The notes under the pieces were generated by a model. The model had not been told where the DNA came from. It saw nothing but the letters and a program-made list of their open reading frames with translations, and made no database searches. Below are positions 11,764-21,137 of a DNA stretch of 32,014 nt, one piece after another. Origin of the DNA: Darksidea phi. Lineage: Eukaryota; Ascomycota; Dothideomycetes; Pleosporales; Lentitheciaceae. Where the stretch lies: positions 1-32,014 of the forward strand of contig JASJFT010000339.1 of assembly GCA_030770425.1 (NCBI GenBank). Reading direction: 5' to 3'. A program made the position numbers and the translations under genes. How positions within the stretch are numbered: the first letter of the stretch is position 1; every line of letters begins with the position of its first letter.

Positions 11764-13348
11764 TATAGTCTTAAGATTTTTATTCTTTTACGCCTAATAT
11801 ATATAAAATCCCTAAATTATAGTAAAGTAATAAATAATAGAATTAATTAGTCGTAGACTACTATTAGGGCTATTAAATACGGCCCTAATATCCTCTATAG
11901 TAATAGGATTAATATCTATTATATAATTAATAAAGAAACTAGTCTTAGCTATAGTCTACCTCTATAAAAGAATATTAAATATAGTAAATCGAAATCGAGA
12001 GTAGCGTATAAATCGTCCGTTCTTATAGTATATAATATAACGAACGTATATAAGATAGTCTATTATATATTACTAGGGTCGTATAAAATTAATAGTATTA
12101 GTCGAATAAAGGGTAGAAAAGATAAGATTAAGAAAAGGCTCTCGATTATTAAACTCTATAATAGGTATCTAATAGATAGAACTTATAGTAAGATATACGG
12201 CTTCTCTTTAACTCTATATTTACTAGTAAAGAGTCTTAAATTTTCTTATATTTAGAAGAAGATTAGATATAGCTAACGTATCTACCCCTATATCTTTATT
12301 ATCCGAGCTAGTAAGATCTAAACTACTATAGTTAGACTCTACGTTATTAATAGACTCCTCTAGTATAAATTAACTTATATATAGTCCGCTAGAATTAGTT
12401 AATAAAGAAGAGAATATTATAAAAGTACTACTAGTATTAGATAAGATATTAGCTATATTTCTAAGTAGGATAGATATAGTCTATATAAGTAGGGTACCTA
12501 TAGGAGTATAGAATAGACTAGAACGGTCTACTTATATATTAGGCCTAGTACCTAGCGCTAAGTATAGTCTATTATTATACTTAATCTTAATAAATTAATT
12601 ATTAATAAACGCGTCTATAGAAAGCTATTAAATAGTATTATAATTAATTTCGATATCGTAGTAACTAGGGTAATTATACTTTAAGAAAAATAGCTATTAA
12701 AGTATAACTAATCGACGTACCTTAAAGTCCTTTTTAAACTAACGGTTAATTATATCCCTATTATCGTCGTCTAATTAGGGTAGCTTAAGGATAATAATAT
12801 CTAACTTAGAAGATAAAAGAGAAAGTTTATAAAATATTTAACTAATATTTATAGTAAAATAATAGATATAACCTCTATACTTCTATTATAAATTATAATA
12901 CTACCGAATTTCTATAAAGATATATACTTAGGCTATTAATATCTTCTCTATATCTATTAGAAGTAGAAGAGTAGTTAGTAATAGACTAAGGTTTATACTA
13001 TTCGTAGTCTTATAAAGTAGAATCTAATTAGGATCGTTAGAGTACTTAACTCTATTATTATAATATACTAGGTATTTATAGTTATATACCTTAATCCGAA
13101 ACTAACGACGATTATAGATAGTATATATCTATATCTACTCTTTATCTAACTTCTTATAAAACTTATTAATTAGATCTTTATCTAAGTCTAATATTACTTA
13201 GTCGTTTAGGTAGTCGTTCTTATTAAATTCGATTTGGGGTAGAACGAGAGGGAGGTTATATATATAAGATTCGACTTCTCTAAAGTCGTTAATAATAAGA
13301 GTAGATTTATTAGAACTAATATTATAACTAATATCTATATTATTACCT

Positions 13349-13563
13349 AAAACTAGTATAATATACTAGAGATTAGACTAAGTAAAGTATAATAACTAAG
13401 AGGAAGATAGATTATTAGAAAATAATATAATATATAGGAGATTAAACTAAATAAAGTATAATAATTAAGAGGAGAATAGATTATTAAAAAGCGGTATAAT
13501 ACGTAAGAGATTAGACTAAATAGAGCGTAATAGTTAAGAGAAAGGTAGATTATTACTCGCTCA
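13349..13563 (-). repeat. 69-bp (23-codon) tandem repeat in Helitron N-terminus
   Basis: Nearly three copies with a strict 69-base period (GAGATT at 13369, 13438 and 13507) preserve reading frame. They fall within the N-terminal part of the Helitron coding sequence. On the minus strand each unit gives about 23 residues rich in Ser, Leu, Asn and aromatic residues. On the + strand it would give a Gln-rich helical unit, but the gene is on the minus strand. Differences between copies are mainly transitions. Confidence 0.85.
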
Positions 13564-13920
13564 AAAGATTAATTAAGATAGTAATAATAACTAAGTAGTA
13601 GAGCCCGTCTATAGTATAAAGAGTATACTCGAAATACTTAAGCTAGATACTAGTATTAGTAATAAAAGTTAAGAAAGTAGGCTAAGATTAAGCTACTTTA
13701 ATAGAGGAGAGGAGGTACTACCCTATATAAGAGGTTTATTATCGCGGTTAGTTCGAGCTCTCTTCTATTTAGTTAGATAGTATAATAAATACTAGCGCTT
13801 CTATTTACTATTCTTAAATTAATCGTAGAAAGCTAGTAGAGCTTTATTATATTAAGTATAGAAGGGGTTATTAAGTTAGATTAAAGATATTAGTACTTAA
13901 TAAGAGGATTCTTAGTAGAA

Positions 13921-14368
13921 AAGGTAATACTTATATAAAAAAAAGTATTAGTTTAGATATTAGTTACTCTATTAGTTATTCGCGTACTATAATAGATTTT
14001 AATAGGGTATAGTTAAAGAAGTAACTAAGAAGTCTATAGCCTTCGTAATTAGGTATAGTATAGTAGTAGTACGAAATAATTAGCTATAGAATATTTAAAT
14101 ATTATCTAGTCGAAAATAGTAATACTACTAATCTAACCTAGTAATACTACTAATCTATCCTAGTAATAACGCTAACCTCCTATAGAACTAATAGGAATAT
14201 TCTACTTTAGTAGACCTAAATATATATACTACGCTCGTACCTTACTTTATAATAAGAATAATTATACCTTATATAAACTATAGTAATAAAAGAAAGATAA
14301 AAGAGAAAAAATAAATAAATAGCTAAGTATATAACTTAGATTTATACGGGACTAATTATATCTATATA
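13921..14368. other. Junction between Helitron and element A polyprotein
   Basis: This stretch holds the unresolved Helitron 5' end and the start of element A's 3' untranslated region. It contains a 22-bp tandem repeat (14117-14177) and an intron-like core near 13941 in minus sense. No gene is visible. Confidence 0.45.
14117..14177 (+). repeat. 22-bp tandem repeat, about three copies
   Basis: TAGTAATACTACTAATCTA starts at 14117 and 14139, and a third, more divergent copy starts at 14161. The period is 22. It lies close to the inferred insertion boundary of the Helitron in element A. Confidence 0.8.
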
Positions 14369-17300
14369 TTAGTTAAGCTAATTAATAAATACTTTAATAT
14401 TAACTATAAGCTTATTTATATAAATAAGCTATATTAGTAATATATTAGCTATCTTCTTTATAAAGGTATCTACTAGGTTATCTTTACTATTAATCTATTA
14501 AATCTTATTAATCTTACGTTTCTCGTACGATTCGCGAAGGGATATAATATTAATTATAAATCTCTTCTTATTTATTATATCTAGCTTAATAAGATAATTA
14601 TATAGTAATTTTAAATTAATATAGATTACTACTAGAATTACCGGAAGATCGAGGTTATATACGATCTAATATAGGATTATACTTAACGTAATAGCGTAAT
14701 CGAATTTACTAATTATACTATATAGCTTACTAGCTAGTATACTTCGTATAACTCGTTTATACTTAATAGAATTCTAATATATAATATTATTATATAGTTA
14801 AAACTTATCGCTATTATTTATACGGGATTTATTAACTAGTATAATTAAAAAGCTAAGCTATAAGCTTAGGTTCTTATTATTAGTAAATAAGTTATTAGTA
14901 AAGATAAATAACTTTATACGACTTAGATTAAGTAGTATATATATTAGTTTAAGGTCTATATTATCTATTTACTACTTAATTTATATATTAAGTACTTTAA
15001 TATCTTTAGGCGATAGCTTAGTAGTCTATATAATAATTAATATATCGAAAACTACTTTAGATTAATATACTAAAGCGATATAGGTACCTCGTATACGCTA
15101 TTTAATATACTATTAGATAGTATTCTATACTATTAGATTAATTATACGAAGAAATTTAGTTTATTCTCTTTAAAGTAGAATAATATTCCCGTTATCTTTG
15201 TACGTAACCTTACTACTATTAAACTCTAGTAGCTAATCCTTTATTAGAATAATCTTTAGTTTTATATAAAAATTAGTAAAGTATAATATCTCCTCCTCCT
15301 TTTATAAGAACTAGGGTATAATAGTATTAAGGATATTATCTATCTATATCTCTATAATTCCGAAGATATCTTTATCTTTATATATAACTAGTAAGTATAA
15401 ATCGTATAATAAAATCTATATTTCTAGCTTTTCTTTATAGTAGTTATAGTACGTCTTAAACTAATATAGTCCCGATTCTATTATACTATATAGAGACTTT
15501 ACTACTCTTAGAATCGAGTTTAGAGAGAAGAAATATTAGATATTCTTAGATAGTCTAGTATATAGTATATAAAGAAGTTTATTAGTTAATTATATATAGA
15601 CTTAGGTAATATCTTTTAGTTCGTATTATATACCGTACGAAGTAATTAGAGTTACTCTAATAGTTAGGATTAGCTATTAGCTTATCTTCTAGATAGTTAG
15701 AGATTAGGTAAGAATAATCTTCTTCTTCTTATCTAAATATTCTACGAATACTAGTCGGGACTTTTTATATAGTTATATATTCTTCCCTTTAATCTCTTAT
15801 ATAAGATAGAGGTTAAAGATCTAATTAGAATATTTAGTAGAATTAAACTACTTAATCTAGAAGATTCTATTATTAATAAACGCGTTTACCTCTATACGAT
15901 CCGATTCTTTAAAGAATTCCCTAGATATATTAATAATATTATCTATATAGAGTTTAACTACTAGTTTATAATCGTCTTTTTTCTTTTAGGTTAGAAAAGT
16001 ATCTATAATTAGTACGAAATTTCTTCGAGATCTTCCTCTATCTCGCTTCTTTAGTTCTTTAACTTATACGGGAGGAGGTTCTTCTTTTTTTAATCTTCCG
16101 CGCTTCCTTATATACGATTATTTAACTTAGACTAGGGTAGATTTATTAGAATTAGTACCTTTACTTAATTAGTCGTTAGTTTCGTATAGAGAGGCCTATT
16201 TATAATAGTATTTCTTAGCTTATATATATTATATAGTAAGTAGTCTATTATCTAGATAGATAGTAATATCTTTATCTTTAATTCCTATAATTTCGTACGA
16301 GCCTATTTAACTTTTCTTCTCTCTTTATATTATAACTTCTATCTTAAGAGGAAGATTAAGAATATTATATAACGATTTATTTCTTATATTTAGTACGTAG
16401 TTAATATTAAGCTTCGTACGTTCTACTTAAATTATTTTAATAATCTTTTATATAGTATTAGCGCGTTTAATAATATTAGAAGATAAAGGAAAATCTATAT
16501 TAACTTAAGAATATACGCTAAAGACGAGTAATATAGGTATAATATTATTTAGACCTATTATATTATTTAGGACTTTAACTACTATTTAAAGAAGTAATTT
16601 ATCTAGTATATAATTACTAAGTTCGGCTTTAAGAATATTAAATACGCGTTTTAAGAATACGTACGTATATTCTATCTTACTAATAGTCTAATATACTTTA
16701 ACTAGTATCTATTAGTATTTTACTCTAATAATCTTCGTACGAGCTCTAAATTCTTCTAAAGTAAAATTTATACTTAGATTATATATAATATAATCTAGTA
16801 GTCCTTAGTATATATTAATCTAATATATATAGAGTATATCCTAAGTATTTTATATAAAGAGTAATTTTAGGAATATAACTACTTAGAAGGAAGTATTAAT
16901 ATTAATTATATATAGGATATTCTTTCTACTAATCTATACGACGTTAATAATTATCTTATAATTAAAATAGGTATTATTCTTAATTAAAAACTTAAATCTC
17001 TTTAGTATAGATTCGTACGATTAGTAAAAGTAGTAGAATTTTATAATCTATTCTAGTACTAATAGGTTTACTTCGTAGCTAATATTTATAAGTAGATTAT
17101 ATAGTTACTCCGTACGAGGGTAGTTAAAATAGTAATATAGTTAATATAACTCTAATTCTATAAAAAATAACGTAGTATCTACTAGACTAATATTAAAGAA
17201 TAGGTAGCCCTATTTATATACGATAGAAATAGTTATTTTATTCTTTCGTATAATATAATTAAGAATATTATTAAAGTAGGCTCCTAGTTAGTCGATATTT

Positions 17301-19435
17301 ACTAGTAATAGTAGGAAGGATATTAGGGTATCTAAGATATAGTAAGTAATTATTCTAATCAAATTCTTAATCTATATAGTTTCTAAAAATATTATTAAAT
17401 TTTATCTACTAAAGCTAATAGTTATATTATAAAGTATTTAGTTAACTTTTATATAGGGGTTCTCGCGTATATATATCTTAAGTTATACTTTCCTAATAAT
17501 TAATATTTATACGGCGCTAGTATTCTATAGTTCTTCTTAGTATACCGTATAATAATAGTCTTTAAGGAAGAATTAGTTAGCTTAAGATTAATAATCTTTA
17601 TTAATCCTATAGATATCTTCGCTAGTTATACGATAAAGATATACTACTAATATAAAATAGTTAAGTATACGTTTACTCTCCTTAATATCTTCTTTAGATC
17701 TATTATTATTATCCTTATATATAGCGTTAATATCCGCGTCGTTATTAGAAAGTTCTTTAAAGTCTATAATATAGGTAGCTATCTTATTATATAAGGGCGC
17801 TTAGTAGTATATATCTTTAAAGAATATAATATATTATATCTTAGCTTTAGAACGATCCGTATAATTATAATTTAATAATTAATAATCTTCTTTATAATAA
17901 ATAAAGTATTTCTTTCTTCTTAGTTTAATATTATTATCTCTTCCTTATATAGTAAATAATCTATTATATAGTTAGAATCGTCTATATTAGAATAGTCTAT
18001 CTTATACTAGGTAATATAAATTATACTACTAGTTAGTATAGAAAGTATTATATAAGTCTTAAGTATATTAGTTATTACTCTATTAGTTAAATAAGACTTA
18101 TAACGTTAACCGGAGGTTACTAAATAATCCTTTATATATTATCTTTAATAAGAGTAAAGCTTACTTTAGCTTATAGTATCTATAATATACTTGGAGGACT
18201 ACTATATAAAGTTATATTTCTCTATAGAACTATAGACTAAGTACTCGTTATATAAGAATAAGCTTATTAATTATAGCTTCTAGTACCTTATATAGTATCT
18301 TATTAGAATTCTTCTATCTTATCTATACGAACGTTATTATAGTCTAGTTAATATAGTATTAGCTATAGTTAATATCTATATTAAAGTATTTATTAAACGC
18401 TTCGTATAGATACTTCTAAGTTTAATTAGAACCTATAACTATTAAGTAGTAGATATTTATATAATCCTTAAGAATATCTAGAAAGATATTTAAGTATTAG
18501 AACTTATAAATCTTAAGATATCTATATAGTTCGATAAAGATTCGCGTCTTATTAATAAGAATATCGTATAATTTATTAGTATAGTTATTCGTCTTTCTTT
18601 ATATCTTTTAGAATTAGATAAGCTTTTTAGATAGAAGGGGTATATTAGTATATTCTTAGGTTAATAGAAGTTCGTACGAATTATATATTAGTATTAAAAC
18701 TAATCGATAGAATAGTTATATAGTTATTAGAGGGACTAGGACTTTCTATATAAAAGAAGGAGGCTTATATAATAAAGAGATAGATACTACTTTTTACTAT
18801 AATAAAATAGTATTGTATAAAGGCTTAGGTATATACCTTAGAGACTAAGAACCCTATTAGGTATTCTAGAGAAAAGAAGAAGAAGAAGAATCTTATTAGA
18901 TATTCTTTCTATTCTTTTTAGAACTTAGTTTCCTTTTCGTATTATTATACGGGTTATAGACCGTAAGTTTTAGAAGTATTAACCTAGAACTCTTAATATT
19001 AAAGTTTTAGTACGCGATATCGTATAACTTCTATAATTAGATAGTCTTAAGATCTAAGATAGGGTATATACCTCGTTTCTTAAAAATAAGCTTAAGCTCT
19101 CTTTTAAATACGCGATTAGTATAGTTTTAATAATTAATAGTCTAGTCTTAGAAGTCTTCTAGAAAGCTTTATACGAAAATTTTTTCTACTCTACTTAACG
19201 TACGTAGTTTAGTAAGTATATATTTAATATACGAGTTAAGCTAAATAATATCTTCTTTTAATTTAATATTAATATTATTAAGGTTAATTCTATTAGTCTA
19301 GTACTAAGAATCGATCTTATACTTTAATATTACTACTAAAATATTTATATTACGGGAATATTTATTATATAGAGTATTATTCCTTCTTATTATTAATCTT
19401 TTCCCTTTTATACGCGATATTAGTAGTAGAGATTC
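14369..19435 (-). pseudogene. Element A gag-pol polyprotein (copia-like), RIP-inactivated
   Basis: Retrotransposon polyprotein. In every segment I translated, from about 19430 to 14369 on the minus strand, one frame holds (codons at 2 mod 3). It is interrupted only by TAA/TAG at expected Gln/Trp positions. Part of 18.0-18.9 kb was sampled, not read in full. Order: gag-like helical region; zinc-knuckle remnant, original pattern CFxCxKxxC, near 17860-17910; integrase with an HDxGTNF-type site (now YNLSINF) at about 16748-16786 and a VEAHW...VER-like site downstream; reverse transcriptase with the QTDD box of this fungal copia-like group (TAG ATA GAT AAT) at 15335-15346; RNase H with FTDxSF-like sequence near 14890, TDSKSLYD-like near 14620 and a final NPADxFTK-like segment near 14430. 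Length of about 1,690 codons fits the family. The start codon is lost; ATA near 19415 or 19330 are candidates. Confidence 0.92.
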
Positions 19436-19480
19436 TTATTCCTATATAGAGGATAAGAATCCTTTCTTATCCTCTATAGG
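19431..19480. repeat. Nested inverted repeat (hairpin)
   Basis: CCTATATAGAGGATAAGAA (19441-19459) pairs with TTCTTATCCTCTATAGG (19464-19480), leaving a two-base bulge and a short loop. GATTCTTAT (19431) also pairs with ATAAGAATC inside the left arm, so two alternative hairpins share one arm. It lies at the inferred start of the element A polyprotein, in its leader. A role in the retrotransposon RNA is possible but unproven. Confidence 0.75.
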
Positions 19481-19986
19481 TAGGGGTTAGGTAGCTCGTT
19501 TTAATACTATAGTTTAATCGGTCGGTATTACTTCCACGTTTATATAATAGTAAAAGGGGAAATAGATAGATAGATTATAGGCTTACGTTTATATAATAGT
19601 AGTTAGAGTTAGATTATAGTTATATTTAGGTAATATATAGGTATAGATCGTAGGCTTATATTTATATAATACGAGTCGGTATAGTAGCTATACTATTACG
19701 TTCTTATTATATAGAAGTAGATAGTATATTTATTAATTTATTAGCTATCTACTTTTATATAAAAGAAGTTAATCTTCTTTTCTATATAAATATATAAGAT
19801 AGAGTTGGTATATAGTACTCGTTAACTTAATCTCTACTTTCTATATAGAATAGGTACGAAATAGAGTCTAGGATAGCCTAGGAGGTCTCTATCTTTACTC
19901 TTACTAATTTATAATTTTACTATATAGGGTAGAAGCTCGTTATAGTAATTTATTAGCTTCTATCGTATAGTTTAATTACTAATTAG
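19481..19986 (-). other. Element A leader between 5' LTR and polyprotein
   Basis: About 500 bases of non-coding internal sequence. It holds three related words containing GTTTATATAATAGTA or a close variant near 19538, 19587 and 19650, and a 10-bp inverted repeat (AAGTAGATAG at 19715-19724, CTATCTACTT at 19745-19754). Two of the rare surviving target dinucleotides (19535 and 19806) are here. I could not identify a primer binding site beside the LTR at 19986. Confidence 0.5.
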
Positions 19987-20276
19987 TATTAAATAGTCTA
20001 TAGTTTATAATAGTAGACTATAGGGATTTAACTAAGTAAATAGCTAGAGTATATATACGTATATACGAAATAGAAATAATAAAATAATTTAATTTAAGCG
20101 ATAATTTATAGTTAACTAAAGGAACTTTAGATAGAAGCTTCTTTTATTTAGAAGAATCGCGCGAAGCTCTATACGTAGCGAATTACTAAGGAGGTAATTC
20201 GTACGTACGAATTCCGCGTAATTATATATAATTAAATATACGAGATTAGTACTAGAGCTTAGTAAACGAATAAATA
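19987..20276 (-). repeat. 5' LTR of element A
   Basis: Direct copy of 1868-2153, 290 bp, upstream of the polyprotein in the minus-strand sense. It has kept more CpG than the other copy (for example near 20158 and 20200, where the partner has TA). The two LTRs were therefore mutated to different extents. The start at 19987 is shared to the base with 1868. Confidence 0.85.
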
Positions 20277-20282
20277 TAATAT

Positions 20283-20600
20283 TAAACGAGTTTATAATAT
20301 AGATATAGTATTATATTAACTATTATATAAACTAATTATAGTTTTAAAGCTAGATATACTAGTTAACTTAATAATAATCTTATAATTATTAAGACTTATA
20401 ATATAGTTCTAGCTTATATATATAGTAATATAAACCTACTACTAAATTAAAATTAATTATTACTTTTAGTTTATACTAGTTATATTATATTTATTTTAAT
20501 TTATATAATTCTTCTCTTTTTTTTTATATTATAATAAATATTAATATCTTTTTAATAAGAGTATAACTAGTATAAATCGACTATTCTTTTTATTAATAAT
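20283..20600 (+). pseudogene. Unidentified helix-rich coding remnant, right part
   Basis: Taking AATAT as the target duplication, the frame that stops at 1867 resumes here in phase. It stays open with sparse TAA/TAG for about 45 codons and more loosely to about 20600. The composition (Leu, Ile, Val, Lys, aromatic residues) resembles the left part. No family is recognised. The match in phase has a one-in-three chance of being accidental. Confidence 0.28.
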
Positions 20601-20618
20601 AGTAATATAATATTATAG

Positions 20619-20877
20619 TATAGTAGTTATAAGAGAGGTTCTAATTAAGCGTTAAAGACTTATATAAGCGGAGAAAGATTAGACTAGAGCCTAAAAGAAA
20701 ATCGTTTAGAAGTATTTTTAACTAAAACTTATTATCTATCCTATTATATAGTAGATAGAGAAAATAGTTTAATTAATTAAGTATTTAGCCGTCTATTCTA
20801 TTAACTCTTTTCTTCTATTCCTCTAACTATAGGTTATAAGCTTTGTTATTCTATCTCTAATATACCTATATACTATA
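20619..20877 (+). repeat. LTR-like 259-bp repeat, copy 1
   Basis: Begins TATAGTAG and ends ATACTATA, which fits TGTAGTA...TACTACA ends after RIP. It aligns without gaps to 20879-21137. All the differences I saw between the copies are transitions, often CG in one against TA in the other. A retained TpG is at 20844. Confidence 0.75.
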
Positions 20878-20878
20878 G

Positions 20879-21137
20879 TATAGTAGTTATAAGAGAAGCC
20901 TTAATCGAGTATTAAAGACTTATATAAATAAAGAAAGATTAGACTAAAGTCTAAAAAAAGATCGTCTAGGTATATTTTTAACTAGAACTTATAATCTATC
21001 CTATTATATAATAGATAGAAGAAATAGTTTAATTAACTAATTATTTAACTATCTATTCTATTAACTCTTTTCTTCTATCTCTCTAACTATAGATTCTAAG
21101 CTCTACTATTCTATCTTTAATATATCTATATACTATA
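20879..21137 (+). repeat. LTR-like 259-bp repeat, copy 2
   Basis: Second tandem copy, separated from the first by a single G. It is followed by TTTTTAGTAATATTTATAAGG, where a TGG-type primer site (now TAG) could stand, and then by an A-rich, gag-like + strand region. I read it as the 5' LTR of the element to its right. The tandem arrangement suggests an LTR-LTR junction or unequal exchange. Confidence 0.65.

Larger units (their letters stand above)
8535..13920 (-). pseudogene. Helitron RepHel (Rep plus PIF1-like helicase), RIP-inactivated
   Basis: Rolling-circle replication initiator and DNA helicase of a Helitron. On the minus strand exon 1 (about 13.9 kb to 11764) contains the Helitron N-terminal domain, with the pattern PxxEFNxxxPFLxLxFxTLY near 12160 and a degraded DGRFxRHxRFRF near 12000-11970. 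After an intron (11763-11697) exon 2 reads LGFPYLF-like sequence. It then shows the HUH region as GSTYNYNLYF (original HNHGL) at about 11380-11425. Next come the Walker A pattern GxTxK at 9876-9896, a DEKS-like site near 9635, QLPPV at about 9500-9515, HKSQG-like YKSQDLSL near 8765-8800 and VKTLEG near 8666-8700. Exon 2 stays in one frame for over 3 kb. TAA and TAG replace Gln and Trp codons. The N-terminal part upstream of 12.25 kb is less certain. Confidence 0.93.
8400..13950 (-). mobile_element. Helitron rolling-circle transposon (coding part)
   Basis: A minus-strand RepHel protein with Helitron-specific N-terminal domain, HUH Rep motif and PIF1-family helicase identifies a Helitron. The given limits are only those of recognisable coding sequence. 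The 5' TC and 3' hairpin-CTRR termini were not resolved because RIP removes the diagnostic bases. The element lies between the end of the element A polyprotein (14369) and element A's 3' LTR, so it or a larger carrier inserted into the 3' untranslated part of element A. The repeat-rich tract at 2.2-8.4 kb may belong to the same insertion. Confidence 0.88.
1868..20277 (-). mobile_element. Element A: fungal copia-like LTR retrotransposon, with insertion
   Basis: The outer limits are two direct repeats of 286 and 290 bp. Between them on the minus strand lie, in order, a leader, a gag-integrase-RT-RNase H frame (19.43-14.37 kb), about 12 kb of foreign DNA, a polypurine tract and the second LTR. 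The integrase-before-RT order is that of the copia superfamily. The internal sequence that belongs to the element is roughly 5.5-6 kb, normal for the family, so the 18.4-kb span is due to insertion. A possible 5-bp target duplication AATAT lies at 1863-1867 and 20278-20282. It requires the LTR end to be placed one base outside the obvious TA terminus, so it is only moderately convincing. Confidence 0.82.

Noticed and set aside
8881..13900. A long + strand frame with few stops, giving helix-rich translation and a Gln-rich 23-residue repeat
   Set aside because: It is the codon-aligned antisense of the Helitron gene over its 5' part. The minus strand shows specific Helitron motifs in order, so the + frame is a shadow.
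19805..19825. TTGGTATATAG as the primer binding site of element A
   Set aside because: It is 180 bases from the LTR and on the wrong strand for a minus-strand element.
33..19837. The shared 15-base word TCGTTAACTTAATCT at 33 and about 19822
   Set aside because: No extended similarity around the two sites; likely chance in low-complexity DNA.
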